This document shows, in pieces, positions 32,821 through 46,423 of a stretch of DNA of 64,000 nucleotides. Numbering within the stretch: position 1 is the stretch's first letter; the number at the start of each line of letters is the position of its first letter. Under the pieces are notes generated by a model. That model was not told where the DNA came from and searched no databases. It saw nothing but the letters and a program-made list of their open reading frames with translations. Origin of the DNA: Marisa cornuarietis. Its lineage: Eukaryota; Mollusca; Gastropoda; Architaenioglossa; Ampullariidae. The translations under genes were made by a program, and so were the position numbers. The stretch spans positions 2,976,001 to 3,040,000 of the forward strand of contig SMMW01000559.1 of NCBI GenBank assembly GCA_004794655.1. Direction: 5' to 3'.

Positions 32821-35800
32821 ATGGATAACAAACAGGTGAAGTTTATGCAGTGGAACTGCAGGACACTAAATAGTAACAAACACGAGCTATTAAACTTCAT
32901 TAAAAATAGTTTGCCAGATGTAATAGCCCTACAGGAAGTAAACTTCGCCCGAGAACCAATTCCAATTCCAGGCTATAAATTCCCCCCTATCTACAAGTCG
33001 AGACCTAAACCACTCACAGGAGGAGGAGTAGCTATCTATGTTAAAACCGAATTAATAGTCACAGAAGTAAACCACCAACTAAACCCCGAACTAGAGATAA
33101 TCATAGCTGAAATCACTTTATCATCAGGTAAAAAATTAAAAATAGCCAACATATACATCCCTAACATGTACAAATACAGCAAAATCACAGTAGATGATCT
33201 AACAAATGTTTTCCTATCAGCCATTCTAATCCTAGGGGACTTCAATGCTAAAAACCCACTCTGGGATAGGGATAAACCAAAAGCAGACAAAGGAGGCAAA
33301 ATGTTAGAAGAAGCAATGGATAATTCGAATATGTGTTTATTAAATAATGGTCAGCCCACTCATGTTTATTGCCAAGGCGTTACAGACTCAACCTCAGCCA
33401 TAGACCTATCAATATGTACCCCAGAACTAGCAAATATCTTGAAATGGGAAGTTTATGAAGAAGACACCCTAGGGAGTGACCACTTCCCAATCATGATTGC
33501 CATGCCAGAAACCAAACTAAATCACCCAAACCCTCAAACCTTCAGAATTAATACTAAAAAAACTAACTGGAACCTATACCAGTCACTAACATTACTGAGT
33601 GAGGTATGGCTCCCTGATGATGACATAGATACGAAGACAGCCAAACTGACAAACAGTATCATGAAAGCTATCCAATCGGCAACACCAAACGGCAACGGTA
33701 GCAAGTATAAATATGCTGGCCAAGCATGGTGGAATAAAGACTGTGAAAAGGTAATTAGAAATAGAAAATATAAACTAAAGATATGGAAGAAAAATAAAAC
33801 TATCGAAAACAGACTAGAATACAAAAAGTCACGGTCCTTAGCAAAAAACACTATCCTACAAGCTAAAAAAGATGACTGGCATAGGTTTACAGAATCTCTA
33901 GATTTAAATTCAAACCTAAATGACAGCTGGAAAAAGGTAAAATATCTTAATCAGGGCCCCAGGTCCACAATGCCAACCTTGTTGAAAGATGGTTTAAACT
34001 AAAGTATGAAACAAACCAAGAAAAAGCTAACCTCTTAGCGCAACAATTCCAAGATGCTAGCGCAGACTATAATCTAGACCCGGACTTCAAATTACATAGG
34101 GAACAGGCCGAACGAGACTTTCTACCCCCTTTAAACCAACAGGACCCTTTTAAATTAACAGAAAAAATAACTCAGGAAGAGCTTGAGCAGGCCCTAACAA
34201 CTAAAAGGCCGGGATCAGCTCCAGGCCCAGACCTCATCACCTACGAACTGCTGCAAAAATGTCATCATAAAACTAAACTTCATATTTTAGAGCTTTTTAA
34301 TGAAATTCTCGATAAAAGCTCACTCCCCAGCATGTGGAAAATGGCTACAGTGGTCCCAATCCCCAAACCAGGTAAGGAAAAGACATCCCCTGCTAGCTAC
34401 AGACCAATAGCGCTCACCTCGCAGTTAGGCAAGACGTTTGAAACAATAATCAAATGCAGATTAAACTACTACTGCGAAGTAAACAACATTCTACCCCCAG
34501 AACAGAGTGGGTTTAGGGAAAAACGTAGTACGATGGATCATATAACAGCCTTACAGCAGGAAATAATTAACGCTCATACCGAAAAAAGAGTGAACCTGTG
34601 TGGAGTGTTCTTGGACATTGAGAAAGCCTTCGACATGCTCTGGCATGAAGGTCTGCTCCAGAAACTCTACCGCATAGGCACTCCAAACAAAATCGTCCAA
34701 TTAGTTCGATCCTTCCTGTCAAACAGGAAAATAGCAATAAGAGTGGAAAACCAGACGTCTAAAGAGGTGCTGCTTGATAATGGAGTGCCCCAGGGGAGCG
34801 TCCTCAGTCCATTATTGTTTAACATAATGATCGCAGACCTCCCCAAATGTGTAAAGCACGTAAAAGTCAAACAGTTTGCAGACGACACCTCCCTCCTAGG
34901 AAAAGTAGAAATACGTAAAACAAACAACCCCGAGATACCTAAAATCATAGGAATTGACAAGATCCAAGAGGACCTCCATGAAGTAGCAAACTGGTTAAAA
35001 TATAATGGCTTTAAATTATCAGCCCCCAAAACCCAGGCGATAATATTTAAAAAACCAAACCAGAAGATGGAATATCCCAAACTAAAACTAAACCAAACAA
35101 CCATTAACTATAGCTCCCAGGTACAATTCTTAGGAGTAATTTTCTCGGATAAAACAAACTGGTCCCCCTATGTAGATAAAATAACGAAAGCTGCCAAAAA
35201 GGGAATTAACCTAATGAGAGTAGTAAGTGGTAACAACTGGGGCACCCACCCAAAATCCCTTCTTAACCTATACCAAGCCCATGTAATGTCAAAGCTGCTT
35301 TATGCAGCCCCACTCCTAGTTCACCTGAGGTCAAACCACATAGCTAAACTCCAGTCAGTCCAGGCCGGAGCATTAAAAGTAGTGTTGGGTGTACCTTCGC
35401 ACACTCCAAACCTGTCGGTATTGGCAGAGACGGGACAAAAACCAATAGACCTGATTATCAAGGAGAGGACAGCCAACTACTACTATAAGACGCAGTGTTT
35501 CCCTACCGACCACCCAGTCCGACAGATCCACATACAACCCCACAGACACAGAACCGGCCGCCCCACCCCACAACCCACTATTCAACAACACACCCAACAT
35601 ATAGAAAACACAAAAGGAGCAGAAACGGCAATTACAGCACCCTACCCACACACCAACATGCAAACTCCACCTTGGACACTTCCGCGACCACAAATAGACA
35701 CTGACCTCACCAAATACAACAAAGAAAGCCACCATTACCAAATCACCTCAGAGATCAAACTCAAACTGAGCACCACCTACAAGGACTATACACAAATCTA

Positions 35801-36652
35801 TACGGATGGCTCCCACGACCCTGAAGCGCAAGTAACCGGGCTGGGAATCTATTCTCCTGACAACATGACCCTTTCAATCAAACTCCCAACCCACACGTCA
35901 ATCTTCACAGCCGAGATGACTGCTATACAGACAGCTCTTGAGACGACACAACTCAAGCTGAGAGACACTGAACAACGACAATTCCTTATACTATCGGACT
36001 CCCTGTCAGCACTCCAGGCACTTAAAACCCAATCATCCAACAGAATAGACATTGTATATGAGATACTGTCCCTCATAAATAAAATTAACAAGGAAAACGG
36101 AGACGTCAGGTTCCTTTGGGTCCCCTCCCATATTGGGATTCAAGGAAACGAGAAAGCTGACAAACTAGCGAAACTGGCTGTAAAGCAGAGTAGCAGTCCT
36201 AAAGTCACCCCCCTAAACATCTCTATTTCACCAACTGAGAGAAGAATAGCCATAAAACCAGCAATACAAACAAGATGGCAGGAGAAATATAAAACTGAAG
36301 GTAAAGGAACTAGGCGACTGGTAGATGACCAACCCAGTAATACGCTACTTTTTTTAATTCAAGTAGGCCCCGCCAGTCTAAGATAACTAGAATGAGGCTA
36401 AGTGGAGAATATTTAATTAAATACAAAGACCCTATAACATGCATATGTGGGGATAGGCTTAGCACCCCACATGTGCTTTTGGAATGTCATGAAAACAAAG
36501 AAGAAAGAGAAGAATTAAGACAGGTCTTAAATAAACATAGGCTGGCACTGAACATTAACAACTGTCTTAACCCACCAAAAGAGCAGTGGCATACTATACT
36601 GTCATTAGTAGTAACAATGGTGACAAGCCACCCTCATGCTAAGCTCATATAA
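32821..36652 (+). pseudogene. LINE ORF2: endonuclease, reverse transcriptase, RNase H (two frameshifts)
   Basis: It starts at ATG 32821, one base after the ORF1 stop. Endonuclease motifs seen: QWNCRTL, LQEVN, LGDFNAKNPLWD, GSDHFPI. The frame is lost near 33996-34002, apparently by loss of one A in a short A-run, and coding continues in another frame through PGSAPGPD, RT (PIPKPGKEK, EQSGFRE, FLDIEKAFDMLWH, GVPQGSVLSP, catalytic FADDTSLL) and RNase H (YTDGSHD, FTAEMTA, LSDSLSAL, WVPSHIGIQGNEKADKLAK). A second shift near 36360 leads to the C-terminal CICGDRLSTPHVLLEC motif. Otherwise there are no stops, so decay is slight or the shifts are sequencing errors. Confidence 0.88.
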
Positions 36653-37114
36653 ACAGATAAAAGGGTATGACTAAATAGCTCCTCCCCCTGGGAAACTCTG
36701 ATAACTGAAACAATAACCCATAGATTAGGATATATCTGAACAAATGAGCTTGCTAGCATAACATTATTCTTCAAATCAGTATAAAAACAACTTGAATAAG
36801 TCCTCAAACTAAGTCTAGGATATAGAAATAGGGCAACCTCAGAGATCCGGCAACCTGGAGAGTACGCCACCTCTGCGGGCTTGGCAGGCCTACAGGACAT
36901 AAGAGCACGGCACTACAGATGGCAGAGGGCACCAACACCAGTAAACAACACCTGCGCGAAAGAGAACAACAACCCTTCTCCCGGTCCCTTCCCTTCCTTA
37001 CCACCACCACCTCCAGCTTCCCCCTCTGCTCCCCCCTTGCCCCCCCCCCTCCACAGTGCGAAATCGCCTTTCGGTGGAAGCACTTTCCCTTTCAAAGACA
37101 ACAACAACAACAAC

Positions 37115-37296
37115 AACCTATGTTCACTGCGATAACTGTACGATTACTAAAATCAGATCAACACAGCGGCGTTAAGTCTGGAAATATGAGAAACTTTTTA
37201 GTATACTACTTATGTAAACGTCATTATAAGTGCGAGATCCATTCAACCTCTAACGTTATACAGCTGTTTCACACTGTGTATCACGTGATATTCCTC
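37115..37296 (+). repeat. MULE left terminal inverted repeat, inner part
   Basis: After the LINE's right target duplication, the terminal repeat resumes and matches the reverse complement of about 46424-46600, ending after TATCACGTGATATTCCTC. The transposase ATG lies 86 bp further in, so the transposase promoter or 5' UTR is probably in this repeat. Confidence 0.75.
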
Positions 37297-37381
37297 GAGC
37301 CCCCAAGTTTTGTTGACGGCGCGAAAATCAACCGAAGAAGACAATCGATCATTGCTATAGTGTGGAAAAAGCAAACTCAAA

Positions 37382-40300
37382 ATGCCGACAGAAATTTGTT
37401 CTACGTGCTCAAACTGCTGTGAGCAGGACACTGAAACATTTTCAAAGCTAAAGGTATGTGAATTTTATTCTTAAGTTAGTAATCAGAGCTTGAGACATGT
37501 CGTTCTTTTATATTTTTGCTCAGAGATCAGTTTGTTGTTTGTCTTTGCCACTGTCCGCCATGTTGACGCCCTAGCGGCCACTGTTCGTGGTGTGTTTTCA
37601 GCGACTCTCATCGGTTTGTTGCCATGTCTGATTTACAAACTGACTATACAATCTCACTGTCACCCGACATGAGAAGGGATCAGCGTCTTAGATCCATAAT
37701 CTTTCGAACAAAAGGAGTATAGAAGAGACAGAATATATATGACATGGCCTGACGTGACCAACACTGATGTGTATAGTTATCTTGTCTGCAGATGAGTCTG
37801 TTGAGCAATAAAACGTGATTAATAATTTTCTTGGAGCGCCATATAATCTCTCCTTCCAGAACAAGTGACATAATATACCGCATGTTTGCAGTCTATCATG
37901 GTCAAGATGCCTTTAATAATAATCAAAACTGCACAGAAGCACTTGTTTACATTTCACTAGAAGAACACTTGCTTTGGTGTTTTGCCACCACTGCAGGAAA
38001 TGATAAAGTTTATACTTTCTACGCACTTCATACTTTTATTAATGTATGTTTGTTTTGATGTCCTTGTATACATGATTGAGACAAATACTGCAGTAGTTGT
38101 ATATTGTATACTAATCGTATATATTGAAGTGTATCAATATATGTATGCCAGTCATAGAAACAATACCAAGGTGTTGTAAATAATTGGTTTTATATTTTGT
38201 TATAAACTTCTGCACATTGAAATACATATTTAATAACCCTTTTCAGGAAATTTTTATGTCTGCTAACAGAACATAACTTTACATAAAATATCATTACAGA
38301 CTAAGAAGGAACATGTCAAAATCCCAATTTGAGTAATGTCACTGATATAGATTACTAAAGAGGTCTATTAGTCAGAAAATCTAAAATCCAAAAAAGTTCT
38401 GGCATCAATATTGCTCTGAATTAGTTTCTGAGCAAGCAAATAAATGCACTCTGAAAATAAATCCAGACTTCAAACTCAAGAAATATTGACTACTCAATAG
38501 GCACTAGGGATTTATGTAAATTTACAATGCAGCAACAAAGCTGAACTGTTTTGTCTATGACTGGATTATCATCACCAGGCTTTATTGTCATCATGTCTAT
38601 AGGGAGTTTAGACTGCAAAATGCCAAACCTTTTGTGAACAAAGCCTATAACTCTCTTAATATACATTTGTACAGAGGCTATTTTTCTCATGTTTTCAACT
38701 TGAAATGGATCTAGCTGTTTTTCCCATGGGGGAAAGTCTGGAATTAATAATTTAGCTTGATAAAAAAAAAGAACTTCATCTTCAATGTTGAAACCTCAGT
38801 CGGCCATAATTATATCACCTAGTATTAAATTGAACAACAAAGAAGTATATTTAATTACGTGTTTGTCTAAAGCCCTGCCACCAAATGCATCAGAAATGAA
38901 GCTGATTGACCCTTGTAGTGTGATCCCAATCAGATATTTGGCAGAATGATATTTGCTGTAGTTGGAATAAACTTGGTCTGATTTGTTTGGCCCAAGGGTT
39001 TCTGTGTTTGAAGTCCAAAACAGTCAACAATATTGCAGTAGATATGTCTAAAAATGAGAAGGATGCTCAGAGAATTTCATAAAAGTGTGTGCTGTTGCTA
39101 GAATTACCATTATTACTTTCTCCCAATAATATCCATAAATATATGATTTATTTCTCATATTGTTTTAGGATTTATTACCTGAAGGATATCAGCACCTTAT
39201 CTGCAAATTTTGTGTGACCAGTGGTGCTAATGATCATTTTGAGGCTACTGTGAGAATTAACCTGTTTTCCAAAGATGATGTGCAAAAGTGGAAGTACAGC
39301 TTTCAGGAGTCTTCAAAAGTTACTTTGAGAATCAAGCGAACATACCCTTCTATGTCAACTAAGATCATCTACAAGGTAATATTAATATGATTTGTCATTT
39401 GCATTTCATAGACAACTCATAGGTATTGACATTGACACTTTTGCCATACTGGTATATTCTGTCCTTCAAATGTGCAGTCTTTTAATACATCATATTAGAC
39501 ATTAGGTCATTTATTACCACTGAACAAACAGTATTTGCAATTTTTAATCTTGGTCAGCTAGGTCTTAATTTTGATAGGATGCTATACTCATTAAGTGTAA
39601 TATAATTAAGTGTACTTGTTAACAACTGTGAGTTCTAGAATCAAATACCATCTGGGGCTACCATAATATAAATATTTTGGGGCTGAGACAATACATTATA
39701 TTCATGAATATCAAGGTTCTAACTGGCCTTTGCAAAGCACAAAGACTCGGGATTCTACTTTTGTTGCTTCCTTTTGTGGGTCTTGTTTTATCTAGGTGAT
39801 GTACAGGTGTCAGCACTCCACTCAGCCTAGATCATCAACTGCTGATGCTCGGAAAGGCTCAAAGAACACTGATTGCCCTGCCACAACATGTCTGACACTT
39901 TATCAGACTGACATTTGTGATTCTGATGGCTTAAAAAGGAAAAGCAGGTAAAGACTAGCGCTCCTTTTGAAAAAGAATTGGAGTGCACAAAACTATAGCA
40001 ACAACCTATTAAATGTGGCTGACATACTTTCTCAAACACTCAAACATAGATACTTCTGTAAAATAATGTTTTGTCATTTTTTTTACTTGTATTTCTGTTT
40101 CTCCTTTTTATTTAATATGTGTACATTTCTTTTTGTTTTATGTGTCATATGTTAAACTGTTTTGCATTTCTTTTATCTGTTTGTATAGGTCATCCGACGG
40201 TCATCGAGCAGATTATCCTGCCCTCGTACAAATAAATCACTGTCACAACCATGCCATCATTGCAGCCTCAGCTATCAAGCACAGAGATGTGTCTGAAACA

Positions 40301-42756
40301 ACAAAGTTACGTCTAGAACAGCTGATGTTACAGGGATATACACCAAGTGCTGCTCTAGAAATGTATAAATATGACCTACAGCTGGAACATGGTGATGATT
40401 ATGTTTACATCTCTGCTGACAGAGCTGTATGTCCTGATCGAGATTATGTATACAGGTAAATTTTTCTATGAATCTTTTTTGTCAGCTGAGGAAGTTTACA
40501 CTAATATCCAGACAAAAGTAGACGTAAAAAGTAGGTAACTCAAACTAAAGATATTATAAAGGAGTAAAAAAAACATTTTCACATAAGGTGTAAGAAAATC
40601 ACAAGGCCGCACATGACCATTGTCAGTATCATTGTGTAATGTATGTAAAGCCCAAGCTTTCTCCCTTTTTTCTTGTACTGATTTATAGTCTGTTCCAGCC
40701 AGCACAACTGAGACTCATTTGATTTAATCAATATAGAAACAAAAATTTAAGTAATAGGCGGTTGAAATCTATTTCTCAATTTTTGACATAATGCAAACTT
40801 GGACTTGAGCTTCTTTTTAAACTGGTTTCCACACCTTTTTCGACAACAGGTTGTACTACAAACTTGGAAATGAAAAGTATGGTGAGACCAGAGGCGAGTC
40901 CCAAATTCCTCAACTGAAAGAATTTGTTGAACAATTAGAGATAGAACTGGCACAGAGAGAAATTTGCACTTCAGTGAACACGTCCACCAAAAAATATGTT
41001 GTAATGGACATCACTCCGGATGAGCAAGTAGTTGTTTCGATATGCACACCACTGATGCACAGGGTGCATAAATATTTGAAACACAGCTCAGAAATGGTTT
41101 TCATTGATGCTACTGGCAATTTAGACAGAAACCATTGCAGGGTGTTTCTTTTGTTGACACACAGTTGTGCTGGAGGACTTCCACTGGGAGTCATTGTTAC
41201 AACGAGTGAGTCTCGGGAAACAATCAAACATGCCTTACATCTCCTCAGTAACCTTGTAGGCAGTGATGGTTTTGGAGGAAGAGGCAGAAATGGACCTGCC
41301 ATTTTTATGACAGATGATAGCAGGGCAGAGAGAGCTGCCATCCATGATGTTTTTCCATCATCTGTTTTGTTGCTATGTGTTTTTCACGTTCTGCAAGCAG
41401 CTTGGCGATATCTTTGGGATGCAAGAAATGCCATCTCAAAGACTGATAGACCAGATAAAAAAACTTATTTATGCCTCTACTGAAGATGACCTTGATGAAA
41501 AATTTTATGAGGCACTTCAGCATGAAAAAGCAAAGAATTATCATACATTTTTAGAATATGTTAATAATTTGTTTCACAGAAGACATGAATGGGCTCTGTG
41601 TTATAGAGATGACCTGCCCATTCGTAGAAACAACACCAACAATTTTGCTGAGGCAGCAATGCTAGTACTTAAAGAAAAGATATTGAACAGAACTAAAGCA
41701 TTCAATGTACAGCAGTTGCTGGATTTCATTGTACATCACATGGAAGCACACTACGAAAGAAAGTGCATAGACATCTCCAATAAAATCCTCAGTCAAGTTA
41801 AACAGTCACGATTTTTGATGTCCAATTTTCACAGCATTGAGAACATTGTTCAGATTGGGGATACTATATATGAAGTTTCCAGTTCAGAAAATATAGCTGA
41901 AACATATGTTGTTAATATGACAATAGGTGCTTGCACGTGCAAAGCTGGATGCACAGGAGGGCCATGCAAGCACCAGGCAAGTATATGCCAGCAGTTAGGG
42001 CTGACATCTTTTAATTTCATTCCAGAAAAGAGCCCTGAAATGCAACAGCTTTTATGTTACATTGGTTCTGGGAAAAACCATCCTCTTGACTGGTTTCAAC
42101 CGTTACGAACAAAGGATGGGTGTGAAGTGAATGGAAAAGAGATGGGAGCTTTAAGAGAACAACACACCTCTGAGCAAGCTGATCAAGCTGCTGAAAATGA
42201 ATGTATTTTAGATACAGAGGAAGCAGCAGACACAGACAGCATTAGTCACAATGAACATATCACAGATAAAGAACAAGTTTATGATTCAGCTTCTTTCTTG
42301 GTAGACATACAAGACTTTCATAAATTATGTGAGCAAAAACTTTCAACTGATCCTGTTACATTTGGTCCTGGTTTAAAGGCATTTTTTATGCAAACCTTGC
42401 ACAAAATTAAAACTGACACACATTTGGTAAGTGCTTTCCATACCTTTGGAAAGTACACTGGAGTTAGTCTACCTACAGGGAGAAGAAAAATAATCTCTAA
42501 TAAGCGAATTGGCATTCAGCCTACGTCTCTGCAGAGGAGACAACGTGCTGTGCCTGGTCTAAAAAGGCATGGTGCAGGCCGTCCGAAAAAGCCATGTGAA
42601 GGCGAGATACAAGCTTGCCATGAGAAAGGTAAAAGTAGGAATTTCTCCTCACTTTCAGGTGCTTTGTTACCTACCAAAAGACGAAAAGCACCTCACAGCT
42701 TAAAACATTGTGTGTCACAAAATACATCCCTGGGAGGAACTCATTCAAAAAAGTAA
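37382..42756 (+). CDS. MULE-type transposase with SWIM zinc finger, five exons
   Basis: Exons: 37382-37453, 39169-39375, 39796-39947, 40189-40455, 40850-42756; phases agree at every junction. In order: a Cys-rich N-terminus (CSTCSNCC, LICKFC), a WRKY/FAR1-like zinc cluster (YRCQH ... DCPA ... HCHNH) for DNA binding, the MULE catalytic core with acidic residues in FIDATGN, MTDDSRAE and, probably, TNNFAEAA, the CVFHVLQAAW box, a SWIM finger CTCKAGCTGGPCKH, and an AT-hook-like AGRPKKP near the end; about 865 residues. The frame shifts once at an A7 run (41457-41463), joining the two open parts 40851-41483 and 41314-42756. This is either a disabling mutation or a sequence error. Position between TIRs argues for a transposon gene rather than a domesticated one. 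Confidence 0.8.
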
Positions 42757-44464
42757 AACATAGCTTTGTAAGATTAGTTGATACTGTTACTTTAACCAGA
42801 TGTATTCATGTCATTGTTTTCATTTTAAAAAATGTAGTTTCTTGTAACTGCTATTATTTCACATTTAACTGTGCAGCAAAGTAACAAAAATGTAATGTTA
42901 ATTATCCACTATGTTGTATTTGTATTTTTACTTTTTTCTTTTAAGGTAATCAGGTGTATGAGTTTTTGAGGGCATTTATTAAAATCGAATATATAAAGTA
43001 GTTAATGTTTGAAACATATTAGAGGAATTTTTAAGCCAGAAGAGAAAATGAGGAAGTTGTTTAAGTTTTCCAGTTACACACTTCATTAATAGATCATGTA
43101 TGTAAATTTTTTTAAGACCCACCAAAACCATCATTGCCTGCAAGGTTACAGAGGAGCTGTAAGGCCTGTTTTAATAGCTGTTTCCGATACAAGCAGATTT
43201 CAGTATGTATACTGAAAGTAGGAAACTGCTGGTCAGTTTCAGTTGTCAGAACAAAGGGGGCAGTTCATACATTATGAGTGAGTTAACTCTTAAGAAATTT
43301 TGCACATCACATCTGATGAAGATAGAAAGAAATATCTGCAAAAAAGGAAATTCTACAAAAATCTGTTTTAAAAGGAAAAAGACAACCATAAAATGCTTTA
43401 GTTAGTGAGATGTCTAAAAGAAAACTTAACTGCTTCTAAAACCTTCAGGTGTATGTCCTATCCCTACTAAACAATGGTTTAATTCAGAAGCAGCTACTTA
43501 ATCATAAAAAAACTGAGTTGCTTTAATAGACTTTTGTCAGGCGTTTGATATAGTTTTAAGAAACTATGAAATGTGTTACTAAGAAGTGCTTTAAAAGAAA
43601 ATAATATTTTTAGTAATTTCAAATATAATGTAAAATCTAGACTGTCATAACAGGAACACCTAACTTGCAGACATATGGGGAACATGGTAGATTTCCTTTG
43701 TTAATGCGTCAGTCCAGTATATTGGATATTTGCTCCATCTGCTAAGAATGGCACAGTGAAGAATCCAGAGGAAGGCCTATTTAATGATATCACTACTACA
43801 CAAACAAAACAAGAGAACATGTTAACATGGTTATATGATATCTTTGTATAAATATGATATCTTTGTATAAATATGATTTTGGTATGGTAAAGGAATGTCA
43901 AGGCGCTGGAGATGATAAATTTGTTACAAATCCTGAAACAGACTGGTAGACTAGCTGACACCACCAGCAGTAGCATGATGATATTCAAAGCATTTCAAGA
44001 TATTTTCCATATAATACATTCAATAATATTATTTTAAGCAATTATCTTGTGTGGCTGAAAGGCAGAGGCATAAGAGATTGGTAAAGTTTAGAATGGGTAT
44101 ACAAGTTAATAAATGTTGATTACAGGATGAACTTTGATTACTATTAGTGTTTGTACCGGTGTGTTTACATAACTGTATGGTGTCGAATGGTTTAATGCAT
44201 ACCCCTACTTGTACCTGTGCATGTTTGTGCTTATACATAATTCTATTGACTATTTACTTTTTACATATCTGTGTATATATGCATATGCATGATTGTAATG
44301 GTTTGATGCATGTCTGTATTTACACCATGTGCATTGTACATGATTCTAATGGGTTGATGTATGTCTGCATTTATACCATGTGTATTATACATGCACCAGT
44401 AAAAGGCCCTCATGATTAAATAAATATATTATACACTGTGTATTATCAATTGGTACCCCCCTCA

Positions 44465-44600
44465 AATAATGCCTTTCACTAATACAGGTGTAGTTTGGCT
44501 ATCCTGGGTTCATCTCTCATCTCGAGCATGCTGCATCTACTTTCAGAGCTGGCTGCCTTGCCGTGATATAGGCTTAGTTGCTGGCTTGGCATAAAACACC
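44465..44600 (+). mobile_element. tRNA-derived SINE, 5'-truncated copy
   Basis: It begins near the B-box-like GGGTTCATCTCTC and continues into a body shared with the copy at 58845-59010: 'GCCGTGATATAGGCTTAGTT', 'GCTGGCTTGGCATAAAACAC'. The A box is missing in this copy. Confidence 0.7.
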
Positions 44601-44659
44601 AATACCCCCGCCACCCATGAAATAGGGCCAGAAGCCTGAATCATTTAAAAAATATTGCA

Positions 44660-44912
44660 TATCATATCATATCTTAGCACCTTTAAGTCTAAATTCAAAA
44701 CCTGTCTATTCAGAACAGTGACTTCACTAAAACCTTGTCCTGACCATGAGCGTGCATAACACGTGTCTATTTCCTTTGTGTATGAGCAGGTGTCTGTTGT
44801 AGAAGTGAATATGGGTGTATGGTTGTTGGTTAATTAGTTTACTTCTGTATATCATTACTTTGAAGTGCGCTGAACAGATTATTCAAAAAGTTCTATATAA
44901 ACGTTAAATTAT
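44660..44912 (+). mobile_element. CR1/L2-like LINE 3' end, family 2
   Basis: It encodes a short ORF2 C-terminal piece (TFKSKFKTCLFRTVTS) followed by a 3' UTR that matches 11015-11217. It is 5'-truncated. Confidence 0.65.
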
Positions 44913-46423
44913 CACTGTGGTGATCACATGTCAAAAATGTTAAATGATGTTTTGCACGAGACGATTGTAGTTTGACTTTTTTGGACTCCACAAGTGGATC
45001 CAAATATTTGATGCGTATAAAGGTGCATATAGAAGCTTGTAATTTTAATGCTCTTTGTATAATTGCACTGTGCAAAGAGCTATTAGATTTTAGATATGAA
45101 TATTGAATAAACATATATGAAGAAAAGTATATATGTTTGGTTCTTTATTAAATTTCTGTAATCTTAGTTGGTAAAGTTGCTTGGATCTTGACAGCAAATT
45201 TGTGAGAGAAAATAACAGTAAAGATCATGTGGAATAAAATCTGCTGATGAAATGGTAATGCAAGAAAACAAACAAAATACATAAAACAAAACTTAGCTCA
45301 TGAACTTAATAATAATAGATGATCTACATTACATCATTGTCACTTTTGTAAGAAAATAAAAATGTTGCATCATAACATCTGTAATCAAACTATGCATCAT
45401 TACAGTGACTAAAATATAAAAATATATATGCATAACAACGAAAGTGGTTTATTTTATGCATGATAAAGTGGTATGAGAAGATCAATTGTACATAAAATTG
45501 TGCTTGGGTGTTGCAGCAAATGTTATACACCCATAGAACCACACTGCCAAAAAGTGTTAAAAATGTTCATGAGAAAAGTACAATATGTATATTATGGTTA
45601 TAATTTAAAACTTCAGCTTAAGGTATTTCTTTCCACTTAATATGTGCTCTTCCTTGGAAATGAGTCTTTCACAGCCAACTTTGTTAATTGTTTTAAGAAT
45701 TTACCAACCTGCCAAATACTAACTTTTTATTTTAGTTGGCTGCAAGGCCACCTGTTTAGATTTCAAACCTTTTTTTTACATGCAAGATAATGTATGACAC
45801 TGCTTTTGTCTAATGACAAGTTTAACGATTAATTCTATCTGGCATCCTCTTGAATGGACCTGATTACCACATACACATTGTAAAATCTCTTTAAATAAGG
45901 AATCTCAGAAAACCCAAACAAGGTCGAATTTATGTTGTATAAGTTCTTATTTTAAAAAAGCCTAACAAAACAATGAACATGCTAAAAAATATTAGTTCAT
46001 TCGCTGAATGCTGCACACATAACTGTTTTCAATCAGTGGCATAATTGATCTAGTACACAGACGTAAATATCTCCTTTTAGCAGTGGAAGCATCCCAAATA
46101 AAACATTCGTGCAGGTATTATATAGGGATTTATAAAGTTGTGCTACTGTAATTTGAGAAATGGACTCTCTCAGTTGCCAATCGACAATTGTAATTCACGA
46201 GCGATTTTAATCACAGATTCACAGTATCGCCGACACGGTACCTCGAGTCAATGTATACAGTTATTTACTGTTCTCTATATGTGGCGAAAAAAAGGTGCAA
46301 GTCCAGATCGAGTAGCTAAGGTAGAGTTTTATTGATAAACAGCGAGATCAAGACCAAACTAACCTTCGTTATTAAAACAAGCCGACCAAAACACTTTCTG
46401 TAAACACTAAGCAACAAACAACA

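Larger units (their letters stand above)
32273..37114 (+). mobile_element. 5'-truncated I-superfamily LINE with RNase H, with target duplication
   Basis: A 4.84-kb insertion flanked by the 11-bp direct repeat AACCTATGTTC (32262-32272 and 37115-37125). The right MULE terminal repeat keeps the uninterrupted site, so both ends are fixed to the base pair. The 5' end begins inside the ORF1 zinc knuckle, so it is 5'-truncated. ORF2 has an endonuclease, RT, RNase H and a C-terminal CCHC-like motif. The 3' end is an (AAC)n run. RNase H inside ORF2 places it in the I superfamily (I, Nimb, Ingi or related); the exact clade was not resolved. Confidence 0.9.
42757..46423. other. MULE interior after the transposase
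   Basis: AT-rich sequence with no further gene recognised. It contains a SINE piece (44465-44600), a LINE tail (44660-44912) and a repeated TGCATGTCTG/TACACCATGTG block around 44290-44400. An AATAAA lies near 45105. Short open frames here have no recognisable motif. Confidence 0.5.

Noticed and set aside
32821..36652. A host gene with endonuclease and RNase H domains
   Set aside because: Intronless order of endonuclease, RT and RNase H, flanked by a target duplication and an (AAC)n tail; it is a LINE.
36881..37135. Pro-rich open frames near the LINE 3' end
   Set aside because: They arise from C-rich low-complexity 3' UTR sequence and run across the insertion boundary into the TIR.
41314..42756. 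Separate intronless gene starting at 41314
   Set aside because: Its first 45 or so residues are out-of-frame translation of the transposase core; real similarity begins at the A7 frameshift, so it is the end of the same gene.
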